Source: Sanguibacter suarezii NBRC 16159 (lineage in GTDB: Bacteria > Actinomycetota > Actinomycetes > Actinomycetales > Cellulomonadaceae). Taken from it: DNA of 64,000 nucleotides. Positions 34,913 to 43,058 of the stretch are shown one piece after another. Location: the NCBI RefSeq assembly GCF_001552735.1, contig NZ_BCRT01000001.1, positions 62,001 to 126,000 of the forward strand, written 5' to 3'. Each line of letters starts with the position of its first letter. Position 1 is the stretch's first letter. Position numbers and translations under genes: made by a program. Under the pieces are notes generated by a model, which saw only the letters and a list, made by a program, of their open reading frames with translations, did not search any database and had not been told where the DNA came from.

Positions 34913-36119
34913 CGTGGCCTCCGGTGGCGGCTCGGACGGTCGGGACGGGCGCCGTCGGGGCACCGGGGGCGGCGGTGGTGGCAGTGGCGGTGGCAGCTCC
35001 CGTAACGGCGGCCGCGCGGGGTGCGGCCGGCGGCCCGGACGGGCCGGGCGGCGGCGTCGGGCTGGCCTGGGGCGGGGTGCGCCGCAGCTTTCCGACGAGG
35101 GAGGCGAGCCCGCCGGGCAGGAAGGCCACCACGACGATGAACAGCGCACCCTGGACGTAGATCCACCCCGAGGGGAAGGACTCCGACAGCGACGTCTGCG
35201 CCCACGACACCGCAACGGCGCCCAGGACCGGGCCGAGCAGGGTGGCGCGGCCACCGATCGCCACGCCGACGAGGAAGGCGATCGAGGGCACCACACCGAC
35301 GTCGGCCGGGGAGATGATCCCCACGACCGGGACGAACAGCGCCCCGCCGATCGCCGCCATGCCCGCGGCGACGACGTAGGCGACCACCTTGACGAGAGCC
35401 GGGTCGTATCCGAGGAACCGCACGCGGTTCTCCTGGTCACGCACAGCCACGAGCAGCTCACCGAAGCGGGACACCATGAGCTGACGCACGATCGCGACCA
35501 TGACGAGCAGCACCCCGGCGACGACGAAGAAGATCATCCGCTTGTTGACCGGGTCGGTGAGGTCATAGCCGAAGAAGCTGCGGAAGCCGTTGAGCCCGTT
35601 GGTGCCGCCGGTGACCTTCTGCTGACCCACGAGCAGGATCGCGAAGGCGGCCGCGAGGGCCTGGGACAAGATGGCGAAGTACGCCCCGCGCACCCGCCGG
35701 GTGAACACCGCGTAGCCGAGGATGGCGGCGAGGGCGCACGGCACCACGACGATCGCCGCGAGCGCGACGGGCGCCGAGCGCAGCGGCTCCCACCACCCCG
35801 GCACCTCACCGGTGCCGTAGAGGGTCATGAAGTCCGGGACGCCGCCCGGGCCGGCGTCGGCCAGCTTGAGGTGCATGGCCATGATGTAGGCGCCGAGGCC
35901 GAAGAACACGCCCTGGCCGAGGGTGAGCATCCCGCCCCGCCCCCAGGCCAGGCCGATGCCCACGGCGACCATCGCGAGGCAGAGGAACTTCGCGAGCAGG
36001 TTGAGGCGGAAGTCGGACAGGACCACGGGCGCGACGGCGAAGAGCACCACGGCGGCGAGCGCGAAGCCGGCGAGGGTGCGGGCGCGGCCGGGGCGGGTGA
36101 GCAGACCGAGGGCGGTCAT
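34905..36119 (-). CDS. urtC: Urea ABC transporter permease UrtC
   Basis: A 404-residue LivM-like permease with about ten membrane helices. RGGMLTLGQGVFFGLGAYIMAMHLKL and QKVTGGTNGLNGF are UrtC signatures, and VRFLGYDPALVKVVAYVVAAGMAAIGGALF is the EAA-like region. The last 60 residues are a cytosolic Pro/Ala/Thr-rich tail, unusual in length and compositionally similar to the tails of UrtD. ATG 36119 overlaps the urtB stop by 4 bp. It forms the urea channel with UrtB. Confidence 0.95.
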   Translation of the reverse strand: MTALGLLTRPGRARTLAGFALAAVVLFAVAPVVLSDFRLNLLAKFLCLAMVAVGIGLAWGRGGMLTLGQGVFFGLGAYIMAMHLKLADAGPGGVPDFMTLYGTGEVPGWWEPLRSAPVALAAIVVVPCALAAILGYAVFTRRVRGAYFAILSQALAAAFAILLVGQQKVTGGTNGLNGFRSFFGYDLTDPVNKRMIFFVVAGVLLVMVAIVRQLMVSRFGELLVAVRDQENRVRFLGYDPALVKVVAYVVAAGMAAIGGALFVPVVGIISPADVGVVPSIAFLVGVAIGGRATLLGPVLGAVAVSWAQTSLSESFPSGWIYVQGALFIVVVAFLPGGLASLVGKLRRTPPQASPTPPPGPSGPPAAPRAAAVTGAATATATTAAPGAPTAPVPTVRAATGGHDD

Positions 36120-37000
36120 GCGATCCCCCTCTGACGGACGGAGACCAGGCCCTGGGGCCGGGCCTGGAGGAAGGCGACGATGGCGACGAAGACGAGGACC
36201 TTGGCGATGCTCGCGGTCGTGGAGTACTCGATGGTGGCCTGCAGGATCCCCAGGGCGAAGGCCGCGATGACCGCGCCCTTGATCTGCCCGATCCCGCCGA
36301 CCACGACGACGAGGAAGGCGTCGACGATGTAGTTGGTGCCCAGGGTGGGGCCGATCGACCCGAGCAGGGTCAGCGCCACCCCGGCGATGCTGGCCAGCCC
36401 GGAGCCGATGAAGAAGGTCAGCCGGTCGGTGGCCTTGGTGGAGATACCGCTCGCCTCGGCGAGGCTGCGGTTCTGCACGACGGCGCGGATCCGCCGCCCC
36501 AGCGGCGTGAGCTTGAGGACCAGCGCGAGGACGACGACGCAGGCGATCGCCAGGGCGATGATGAACAGCCGGGTGCGCGGGACCGCCAGGCCGAGGATGT
36601 CGACTGCGCCCTTGAGCCACTCCGGCGCGCGGACGTCGACGTTGGGGGCGCCGAAGATGTTGCGCGCCGCCTGCTGCAGGACGAGCGCCACGCCCCAGGT
36701 GACCAGCAGGGTGTCCAGGGGCCGGTCGTACATCCGGTGGATGAGGGTCATCTCCAGCAGCAGCCCCAGGGTGCCACCCACGAGGAACCCGACGACCAGG
36801 GAGAGCATGAGGGAGACGCCGGCGTCGGCGAAGATCCCCTGCATGACGTAGGCGGTGTACGCCCCGGCCAGCATGAACTCCCCGTGGGCCATGTTGATGA
36901 CGCCCATCTGACCGAAGGTCAGGGCGAGGCCGAGCGCGGCCAGGAGCAGGACCGAGCCGAGGCTCAGACCGGCGAAGAGCTGGGACATGATGACTTCCAT
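36116..37000 (-). CDS. urtB: Urea ABC transporter permease UrtB
   Basis: A 294-residue LivH-like permease starting MEVIMSQLFAGLSLGSVLLLAALGLALTFG, with INMAHGEFMLAGAYTAYVMQ, the conserved region of UrtB, and EASGISTKATDRLTFFIGSGLASIAGVAL as the cytoplasmic loop. About eight helices. It lies 112 bp downstream of urtA with a strong hairpin in between; this is the widest gap in the transport genes. The binding protein is thus probably made in excess over the permease. Confidence 0.95.
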   Translation of the reverse strand: MEVIMSQLFAGLSLGSVLLLAALGLALTFGQMGVINMAHGEFMLAGAYTAYVMQGIFADAGVSLMLSLVVGFLVGGTLGLLLEMTLIHRMYDRPLDTLLVTWGVALVLQQAARNIFGAPNVDVRAPEWLKGAVDILGLAVPRTRLFIIALAIACVVVLALVLKLTPLGRRIRAVVQNRSLAEASGISTKATDRLTFFIGSGLASIAGVALTLLGSIGPTLGTNYIVDAFLVVVVGGIGQIKGAVIAAFALGILQATIEYSTTASIAKVLVFVAIVAFLQARPQGLVSVRQRGIA

Positions 37001-37062
37001 CGGGCGCCTCCGTCTGTGGGCCGCTGCCAGCGCTGGCGGTGCGGGACCCGGGTGGTCGGGCA

Positions 37063-37094
37063 GAGGGAGGGAGCGCCGGGACGCTCCCTCCCTC
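37063..37094 (-). terminator. Intercistronic hairpin urtA-urtB
   Basis: 13-bp perfect stem GAGGGAGGGAGCG/CGCTCCCTCCCTC with a 6-nt loop, 18 bp after the urtA stop. Likely an attenuator or 3'-stabiliser that raises binding-protein levels over the permease genes. A second perfect palindrome, GCCAGCGCTGGC, lies at 37026-37037. Confidence 0.75.
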
Positions 37095-37112
37095 CACCTC
37101 AGGGGTTGGTGC

Positions 37113-38366
37113 TCAGGAGAGGCCGGCGGCCCACTCGTAGCCGGTGAGGAAGGGGTCCGGCTCGATGGGTTCGCCCGAGCTCCAGACGGTGTGGATGAGC
37201 CCGTCCGGGCCGATCTCGCCGATCAGCGCGGTCTTGGCGATGTGGTGGTTGTCGCCGTTGATGGTGACGGTGCCCTCGGGGGCGTCGAAGGAGACGCCGT
37301 CGGCCGCGCCCTGGATGTCGGCGACGTCGAAGGACTCAGCCTTCTCGACCATGTTCTTCCACAGGTAGAGGGAGGCGTAAGCGGCTTCCATCGGGTCGGA
37401 GGTGACGCGGTCCGCGCCGTACTCGGCCTTGAAGGCTTCGACGAAGGTGGCGTTCACCGGGGTGTCGATGGTCTGGTAGTAGTTCCACGCGGTGAGCTGG
37501 CCCTCGACGTTGTCGACGCCGATCCCGCCGACCTCCTCCTCGGCGATGGACACCGAGACGACCGGGAGGGTGTCCGGGGCCAGGCCCACGTTCTTGTACT
37601 CCTTGAAGAATGCGACGTTGGAGTCGCCGTTGAGAGTGTTGAAGACGGCGTCCGCGCCCGACGCCTTGAGCTTGTTGACGATGGTGGAGAAGTCCGTGTG
37701 GCCCATCGGGGCGTACTCCTCACCGACGATCTCGATGCCGTTGGCCTCGGCGTAGGCGTTGATGATCTTGTTCGCGGTCTGGGGGAAGACGTAGTCGCTG
37801 CCGACGAGGAAGACCTTCGTCTTGCCCTGCTCCTTGAGGTAGTCCATGCCCGGGACGATCTGCTGGTTGGTCGTGGCGCCGGTGTAGAAGATGTTCTTGG
37901 ACGACTCCAGGCCCTCGTACTGGACGGGGTAGAACAGCAGCGAGTTCTTCGACTCGAAGACGGGCAGCATCGCCTTGCGGCTCGACGACGTCCAGCCGCC
38001 GAAGACCGCCGCGACGCAGTCGCTCGTGATGAGCTTCTCGGCCTTCTCGGCGAAGACGGTGGGCTCGGAGGCACCGTCCTCGGCGACGATCTCCAGCTGC
38101 TTGCCCAGCACGCCGCCGGCGGCGTTGATCTCCTTGGCAGCGAGGTCGAGGGAGTCGCGGACCGTCTGCTCGGAGATGGCCATGGTGCCCGAGAGGGAGT
38201 TGAGGAAGCCGATCTTCACGGCGTCACCGTCGGTCTTCACGCAGGAGGCCGCTGCGGAGGTGGTCGTCGAGCCTGACTCCGCCTTCGCCCCGCAGCCGGA
38301 GAGGCCGAGGGCCAAGATGAGTACCGAGGCGGGCAGTACACGCGCCAGTCGTCGCGATGCGGTCAT
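37113..38366 (-). CDS. urtA: Urea ABC transporter substrate-binding lipoprotein UrtA
   Basis: A 417-residue lipoprotein. Signal MTASRRLARVLPASVLILAL with lipobox LSGC, then VKIGFLNSLSGTMAISEQTVRDSL, GGWTSSSRKAMLPVFE, LLFYPVQYEGLESSKNIFYTGA and FLVGSDYVFPQTAN. These motifs separate UrtA from amino-acid binding proteins. It captures urea (or short-chain amides) outside the membrane. ATG 38366 follows AAAGGACC. It is the first gene of the urt-ure-nik cluster, and a GlnR-like box array lies 120-150 bp upstream. Confidence 0.96.
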   Translation of the reverse strand: MTASRRLARVLPASVLILALGLSGCGAKAESGSTTTSAAASCVKTDGDAVKIGFLNSLSGTMAISEQTVRDSLDLAAKEINAAGGVLGKQLEIVAEDGASEPTVFAEKAEKLITSDCVAAVFGGWTSSSRKAMLPVFESKNSLLFYPVQYEGLESSKNIFYTGATTNQQIVPGMDYLKEQGKTKVFLVGSDYVFPQTANKIINAYAEANGIEIVGEEYAPMGHTDFSTIVNKLKASGADAVFNTLNGDSNVAFFKEYKNVGLAPDTLPVVSVSIAEEEVGGIGVDNVEGQLTAWNYYQTIDTPVNATFVEAFKAEYGADRVTSDPMEAAYASLYLWKNMVEKAESFDVADIQGAADGVSFDAPEGTVTINGDNHHIAKTALIGEIGPDGLIHTVWSSGEPIEPDPFLTGYEWAAGLS

Positions 38367-38488
38367 CGGGGGTCCTTTCGCCGTGGCCGGAGCCACCGTG
38401 AATCAGCCGAGGTGAGCGGCGGCCGGTCCCGGGGATCCGGGCCGGAGCCATGCGTGCCGCTCACGTTGGTAGACGCTAGAGATGTCCT

Positions 38489-38515
38489 GTTTCGCCGACG
38501 TCCGGGTTTTGTTGC
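38489..38515 (-). promoter_or_regulatory. GlnR-like box array upstream of urtA
   Basis: On the minus strand three 5-bp boxes, GCAAC, CGGAC and GAAAC, are separated by exactly 6 bp each. The known actinobacterial GlnR arrangement is gTnAC-n6-GaAAC. The last box is exact and the phasing is right; the other two match partially. It fits nitrogen control of urea uptake and urease, but remains an inference. Confidence 0.4.
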
Positions 38516-38602
38516 CCGGATATTTCCGATGGTCACGATCTGGTGTCAGTGTGGGAGCGCTCCCGCCGCGTGCGTCGAAGGGTCTGGTCGGCGCGCCGGC
38601 CC

Positions 38603-38608
38603 TATATT
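38603..38608 (+). promoter_or_regulatory. Candidate -10 box of the 38615 gene
   Basis: TATATT, then CAGCCC, then ATG 38615: a 6-nt interval with no ribosome site, consistent with a leaderless message. The -35 region (TGGTCG-like) is weak. Confidence 0.45.
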
Positions 38609-38614
38609 CAGCCC

Positions 38615-39475
38615 ATGCCACCTCACCAGCGTCTCCGCGCACCTGTTCAGCCCGACGGCGTGGCCACCGAGGTGGTCCCCGGCCGGGCGTGGCCGTTCCT
38701 GCTCGTGCCCGGCATCCTGCTGGTGGCCGCCGGGGCGGTGATGGCCGCCGTCTACTCCGTCGCCTTCATCCGCCGGGGCGAGACCGTGGGCGGGCTCGAG
38801 CTTCCCTTCGTGGACGCCTATCCCAGCGTGGTGGACATCGTCATGCCGGCCTTCGCCGCCTTCCTCGTCGGCGGGTGCCTGACGTTCATCGGCGAGCTGC
38901 TGCGCCGCGGGGTGATCGTGCGCGGCTACGGCAACAACGTCGCCATCTTCAGGCCCCTGGGCGCCCTGGTCCACGCCGACTGGGTGCTCGTGCCGCTGGC
39001 CGCCTGGGTGGTCGCGGTGCCGTACGTGCTGTCCCACGGGTCCACCGGCCAGGCGCAGACCCCCGGGATGTCCTTCCTGGAGGCCGACTCCGACGCGATC
39101 TTCCTCAGCGGGGTCTACGGCGGCTTGGCCGCCGCCCTCGTCGGCGCGCTGGTGGGCTCCTTGGTCAAGAAGCTCTGGTTCGTGCGGGCTGAGCGCCGGC
39201 ACGGCCCCCTCCCCGCGGAGCAGAGGTCACGCGGATGGTGGATGTTCAGCTACTACTGGCGCTGCGACGTGTGGCTGGTCTCGTTGGGCTTCCTCCTGCT
39301 CGGCCTCGCTCCCCTGCCCGCCTTCCTCGGGAGCACCGCCGGCATCGTGGTGACGGTGGGCGGTGGTGCGGTGCTGGCAGCAGCGGGGCTGGTGACCTGC
39401 ACGATGTACCGCCGGGCGGGCATGCCGCTGGGCACCGGGTCCTCGGTCTCCGGAGGGGCGCAGGCCGAGGCCTGA
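38615..39475 (+). CDS. Six-helix membrane protein, unknown
   Basis: A 286-residue integral membrane protein with hydrophobic segments at about 28-53, 70-94, 118-137, 160-182, 215-236 and 240-262. Conserved-looking loops are RRGVIVRGYGNNVAIFRPLG and WMFSYYWRCDVW. I do not recognise a family, and no transporter or enzyme signature is visible. The start at MPPHQRLRAP follows a TATATT box by 6 nt; the open frame upstream is Arg-rich and improbable as protein. It stands alone between the divergent urtA gene and a DUF2071 gene. Confidence 0.7.
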   Translation: MPPHQRLRAPVQPDGVATEVVPGRAWPFLLVPGILLVAAGAVMAAVYSVAFIRRGETVGGLELPFVDAYPSVVDIVMPAFAAFLVGGCLTFIGELLRRGVIVRGYGNNVAIFRPLGALVHADWVLVPLAAWVVAVPYVLSHGSTGQAQTPGMSFLEADSDAIFLSGVYGGLAAALVGALVGSLVKKLWFVRAERRHGPLPAEQRSRGWWMFSYYWRCDVWLVSLGFLLLGLAPLPAFLGSTAGIVVTVGGGAVLAAAGLVTCTMYRRAGMPLGTGSSVSGGAQAEA

Positions 39476-39521
39476 CGCCGTAGCGCTGGAGACGAGCCCC
39501 ACGAGCAGGGAGAGTTGGCCG

Positions 39522-40256
39522 ATGGACTCCGAACCGATCATGCGCCACGCTCCCCCGCTCCCCGGGGCACAGATCATGTCCCAGCGCTGGCGGGACCTGA
39601 CCTTTCTGCACTGGGCGGTGGACCCTGCCCTGGTCGCTCCGCTGCTGCCCCGCGGCACCCGGCCAGACCTGCACGACGGCGCGACGTACGTCGGGCTCAT
39701 CCCCTTCCGGATCGCTGAGGTCCGGCCCCCGCGCGGGCCGGCCATCCCGTGGCTGGGGACCTTCCCGGAGACGAACGTGCGGCTCTACTGCGTCGATGCG
39801 AGCGGGCGCCGCGGGGTGGTGTTCTGCTCCTTGGACGCCTCGCGGCTGGGCGTGGTGCTCGCGGCCCGCCTCGGGCTCGGGATCGGGTACATGTGGTCGC
39901 GGATGCGCGTCAGGCGGACCTCCTCGCAGCTCACATACACCAGCACCCGCCGCGCACCGGGCCCGCGCGGCGCGGGCGGGCGCATCGTGGTGGAGCCCGG
40001 CGCGCGGATCGCCCAGCCCTCACCCCTGGAGGACTTCCTCACGGCCCGGTGGCGGCTGTACACCCGTCACCTCGGGCGCACCCTCTGCGTCCCCAACGCC
40101 CACGAGCCGTGGCCGCTGCACCGAGCGCGCCAGACCCACCTCGACGACTCCCTCGTCGCGGCCGCCGGGTTCCCCGGCGTCGTGGGCTCACCGCCGGACT
40201 CGGTGCTGTGCTCCCCCGGGGTCAACGCGGTCTTCGGGACTCCCCACCTCGCCTGA
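39522..40256 (+). CDS. DUF2071 (YqjF-like) family protein
   Basis: A 244-residue soluble protein. QRWRDLTFLHWAVDPALVAPLLPRGTRPDLHDGATYVGLIPFRI at residues 21-64 is the classic DUF2071 opening. FPETNVRLYCVDASGRRGVVFCSLDAS and the acetoacetate-decarboxylase-like barrel follow. Biochemical function is not established for the family. The ATG has GGGAGAG upstream at a usable distance. It is 46 bp downstream of the membrane-protein gene and could be its operon partner. Confidence 0.88.
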   Translation: MDSEPIMRHAPPLPGAQIMSQRWRDLTFLHWAVDPALVAPLLPRGTRPDLHDGATYVGLIPFRIAEVRPPRGPAIPWLGTFPETNVRLYCVDASGRRGVVFCSLDASRLGVVLAARLGLGIGYMWSRMRVRRTSSQLTYTSTRRAPGPRGAGGRIVVEPGARIAQPSPLEDFLTARWRLYTRHLGRTLCVPNAHEPWPLHRARQTHLDDSLVAAAGFPGVVGSPPDSVLCSPGVNAVFGTPHLA

Positions 40257-40361
40257 TCCCCGAGATGGCGCACGGGGGCTATCGTCGACGGAGCCGCACC
40301 GCAGCGCTCACGTGGAGTGCCGCAGCCTGGCTCGAACCATACCGATCGCGAGGGAGCATCC

Positions 40362-41180
40362 GTGCAGCGTCTTGACCCCATCGTCCTGGGCTTCCCCGAC
40401 CTCACCGATGCCACGATCACGACCGCCGACGACGGGGACCCGGCCGGCCAGGACCGGGTGCTGCGCAACGTCACCATCCCCACGCTGACCCCTTTCCTCC
40501 CCGACCCGGCGACCCGGACCGGAGTCAGCGTGGTCGTCGCCCCCGGCGGCGCGCTGCACTTCCTCGCCGTGGACAACGAGGGCATGAACGTGGCGCAGCG
40601 CCTTGCCGAGCAGGGGATCGCCGCCTGTGTGCTTCAGTACCGACTCGCTCCCACGCCCGTGGAGGAGAGCGCGGTCGAGGCGCTGGTGAGCCGCATCTTC
40701 TCCGACCACGCGATCCTCGCGGAGATCTCGGCGGACCGCCGCAAGCCCGCCCGCGACGACGGCGCCGCAGCGCTGGCGACCGTGCGCGAGAACGCTGCCG
40801 CATGGGGCCTCGACCCGGACAAGGTCGGCATGGTCGGCTTCTCAGCCGGGGCCTTCGTCACCCTCGCCACAACCCTCGACGGAGCCGACGGGGAACGTCC
40901 GTCCTTCGTCGCGCCCGTCTACCCGGCGTGGTGGGGCGAGATCGTGGTCCCGGACCCTGCTCCCCCGATGTTCCTCGCGTGGGCCACCGACGATGGGCTC
41001 GGCGACACGATCATCGACTCCGCGATCCGCCTCTACGACGCCTGGCGCCACGCCGGAGCGCCGGTCGAGGCGCACGCCTACTCCCGCGGCGGGCACGGCT
41101 TCGGCGCGCGCGTCCAGGGTGCGCCCTCGGACGACTGGCTCGCGGCGTTCGTCCGGTGGATCTCGGCGTCGGGTTTCTAG
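40362..41180 (+). CDS. Alpha/beta hydrolase (esterase, dienelactone-hydrolase-like)
   Basis: A 272-residue protein with an alpha/beta hydrolase core. VSVVVAPGGALHFLAVDNEG resembles the oxyanion-loop region of BD-FAE/acetylxylan-esterase-like enzymes. The nucleophile elbow is GFSAGAF, with Asp in AWATDDGLG and His in SRGGHGFGAR completing the triad. There is no signal peptide, so it should be cytosolic. GTG 40362 follows AGGGAG by seven bases; alternative upstream starts lack a ribosome site. Substrate is likely a short acyl ester, possibly acetylated sugars. Confidence 0.85.
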   Translation: MQRLDPIVLGFPDLTDATITTADDGDPAGQDRVLRNVTIPTLTPFLPDPATRTGVSVVVAPGGALHFLAVDNEGMNVAQRLAEQGIAACVLQYRLAPTPVEESAVEALVSRIFSDHAILAEISADRRKPARDDGAAALATVRENAAAWGLDPDKVGMVGFSAGAFVTLATTLDGADGERPSFVAPVYPAWWGEIVVPDPAPPMFLAWATDDGLGDTIIDSAIRLYDAWRHAGAPVEAHAYSRGGHGFGARVQGAPSDDWLAAFVRWISASGF

Positions 41181-41217
41181 CCCGACCGCGGCCGACAGCT
41201 CCGGGCAGACCAGGCAG

Positions 41218-42366
41218 TCAGCCCGCAAACCTGCCCAGCGCGAACCGTGGCCCGGCCCCACCGACCGGCGCGTCCGGCGCTTCGCCCGCGAGGTCCGCGA
41301 GCACCCGCCCGATCGCCGGCCCGAACTTGAAGCCGTGCCCGGAGAAGCCCGCCGCGACCACGACCCGACCCACGCGGTCGAGCACGAAGTCCTCGTCCGG
41401 CGTCGTCGTGTAGGTGCACGAGACCGGGACGAGGTCGTCCGGGTCCACGCCCGGGACCCACTGCTCGACGTACCGCTGGAGCTCGGCGAGGCGTTCCGGC
41501 TCAGCCAGGAAGGTGCGCTGGTCAGGATCGGTGACGACGCCGACGCCGTGCAGCCCCACCTTGATGCCCTCACCGGGCGTCGCCATGCCGTAGGCCTCCG
41601 CGGGCCAGGTGCGGCCCGGGCCGAGCAGGTCCGGTGACGGACTGTGGGTGAACGACGGCCAGGTGTCCTCGCCGGGGGCACCGGCGCGGAGCTGGAAGTG
41701 CGCGGGCTGCTCCTGGGTGACCACGACGGGCAGCTCGAGGCCGAGGAAGCGGTTGACCCAACCTCCGGCCGCGAGCACCACGCGCTCGGCGAGGAACTCG
41801 CCGGCGTCGCTGCTCACCCGGACGCCGCCGGGCACGGGGACGATGCTGTGGACGGGTGCGTCGTGACGGACCTGCGCACCGTGGTCGCCTGCGACGAGCT
41901 GGAATGCCTCGACGGCACGGTCGGCGTGGACGCGGCCGGCGGTGCTGGGCTCGTGCAGGACGGCGCCCTCGAAGCGCAGCCCGGGCCACCGTTCCGCCGC
42001 GGCGTCCGGGTGCAGCCACTCGTAGGGCACGCCCCGGGCCTCGAAGGCGGCAGCGATGTCGTCACGGCGCGGGGCGCCGTGGCTCACGCCGCCGGTGAGG
42101 GTGAGGATGTCCAGGCCGGACTCCGACTCGAGCTCGCGCCACAGCCCCAGTGCCTCCTGGGCGAGGTCGAGGCACTCCGGCTGCCCGTAGGTCGTGCGGT
42201 AGATCCGCGAGGCTCCGTGCGAGGCCCCGTTGGCGTGCCCGGCACCGAAGCGCTCCAGGAGCACGACGTCGCGCCCACGACGCGCGAGCTCCCACGCCGC
42301 GGCGGAACCCATCACCCCACCGCCGACGACGACCACGTCGACCCGCTGCACCTGTCCCTCGCTCAC
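41218..42366 (-). CDS. solA: FAD-dependent amine oxidase, sarcosine/N-methyl-tryptophan oxidase type
   Basis: A 382-residue flavoprotein with a DAO fold. The N-terminal dinucleotide loop is VVVGGGVMGSAAAWELARRG and LLERFGAGHANGASHGASRIYR follows. In the C-terminal part the Cys of SCTYTTTPDEDFVLD is at the position that carries covalently bound FAD in monomeric sarcosine and N-methyltryptophan oxidases. AAGFSGHGFKFGPAIG is the other family hallmark. It oxidises a secondary amine to release formaldehyde and H2O2; the exact amine is uncertain. GTG 42366 gives normal length, although the ribosome site is weak. It is divergent from the 42418 GNAT gene. Confidence 0.87.
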   Translation of the reverse strand: MSEGQVQRVDVVVVGGGVMGSAAAWELARRGRDVVLLERFGAGHANGASHGASRIYRTTYGQPECLDLAQEALGLWRELESESGLDILTLTGGVSHGAPRRDDIAAAFEARGVPYEWLHPDAAAERWPGLRFEGAVLHEPSTAGRVHADRAVEAFQLVAGDHGAQVRHDAPVHSIVPVPGGVRVSSDAGEFLAERVVLAAGGWVNRFLGLELPVVVTQEQPAHFQLRAGAPGEDTWPSFTHSPSPDLLGPGRTWPAEAYGMATPGEGIKVGLHGVGVVTDPDQRTFLAEPERLAELQRYVEQWVPGVDPDDLVPVSCTYTTTPDEDFVLDRVGRVVVAAGFSGHGFKFGPAIGRVLADLAGEAPDAPVGGAGPRFALGRFAG

Positions 42367-42405
42367 CGCTGTCTGCTCTCTGCTGGTCCGACCGCGACGG
42401 CACGA

Positions 42406-42411
42406 TATTCT
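42406..42411 (+). promoter_or_regulatory. Candidate -10 box of the first GNAT gene
   Basis: TATTCT, CGTCCC, then GTG 42418: leaderless spacing of 6 nt, within the 51-bp gap to the divergent oxidase gene. Confidence 0.45.
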
Positions 42412-42417
42412 CGTCCC

Positions 42418-42978
42418 GTGCCCGATGAAGACTACCGACCTGCCACCCCACGCGACCTGACCTTCCGCCCAGCGACCACGGCTGACCTGCCCGCCCTCGT
42501 CGCCCTGGTGGAGTCCGCCTACCGCTCGGAGGAGAGCCGTGAGGGCTGGACCACCGAGACGGACCTGGTGGGCGGTCCCCGCGCCGACGAGGCGATGCTG
42601 CTCGCCGACATCGAACGCCCCGGCAGCCGGATCGTCCTGGCTGAGCGGGACGGGACGCTCGTGGGCTGCGGTCACGTCACCCAGATCTCCCCGACCGGCG
42701 CGTACTTCGGGCTCTTCGCTGTCCGCCCGAGCGAGCAGGGCAGCGGCGTCGGACGCCAGATCCTCGGCGAGGCCGAGCGGGTGGCCCGCGAAGACTGGCA
42801 GCTGGCGACCTTGGAGATGACGGTCCTCAACGTCCGCACCGAGCTGCTCGCCTACTACGGACGTCGCGGTTTCGAACCGACTGGTGAGTCCCAGCCCTTC
42901 CCGCCGCCCGGGATCGACGGCATCGTCGTGCTGCGCGACGGCCTGCACCTGGTGGTGCTGCGCAAGAAGCTCCCCTGA
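42418..42978 (+). CDS. GNAT N-acetyltransferase, copy 1 of a tandem pair
   Basis: A 186-residue GNAT protein: LTFRPATTADLPALVALVESAYRSEESREGWTTE is motif C/D, FGLFAVRPSEQGSGVGRQILGEAERVA holds the acetyl-CoA loop (QGSGVG), and LLAYYGRRGFEPTGESQPFP is motif B. The GWTTE...D...R motif is shared with the next gene, so the two are paralogues. The GTG start lacks a Shine-Dalgarno but has a -10 box 6 nt upstream. The substrate is unknown. Confidence 0.87.
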   Translation: MPDEDYRPATPRDLTFRPATTADLPALVALVESAYRSEESREGWTTETDLVGGPRADEAMLLADIERPGSRIVLAERDGTLVGCGHVTQISPTGAYFGLFAVRPSEQGSGVGRQILGEAERVAREDWQLATLEMTVLNVRTELLAYYGRRGFEPTGESQPFPPPGIDGIVVLRDGLHLVVLRKKLP

Positions 42979-43046
42979 CCGGCGACGATGCCCCGGGAGA
43001 CCGAGATCACGCCGTCTCGACCCCACCTGCGGGGGCCTGCGCCCCG

Positions 43047-43052
43047 TACGAT
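43047..43052 (+). promoter_or_regulatory. Candidate -10 box of the second GNAT gene
   Basis: TACGAT, CCACTG, then GTG 43059: again 6 nt to the start codon and no ribosome site. Confidence 0.4.
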
Positions 43053-43058
43053 CCACTG

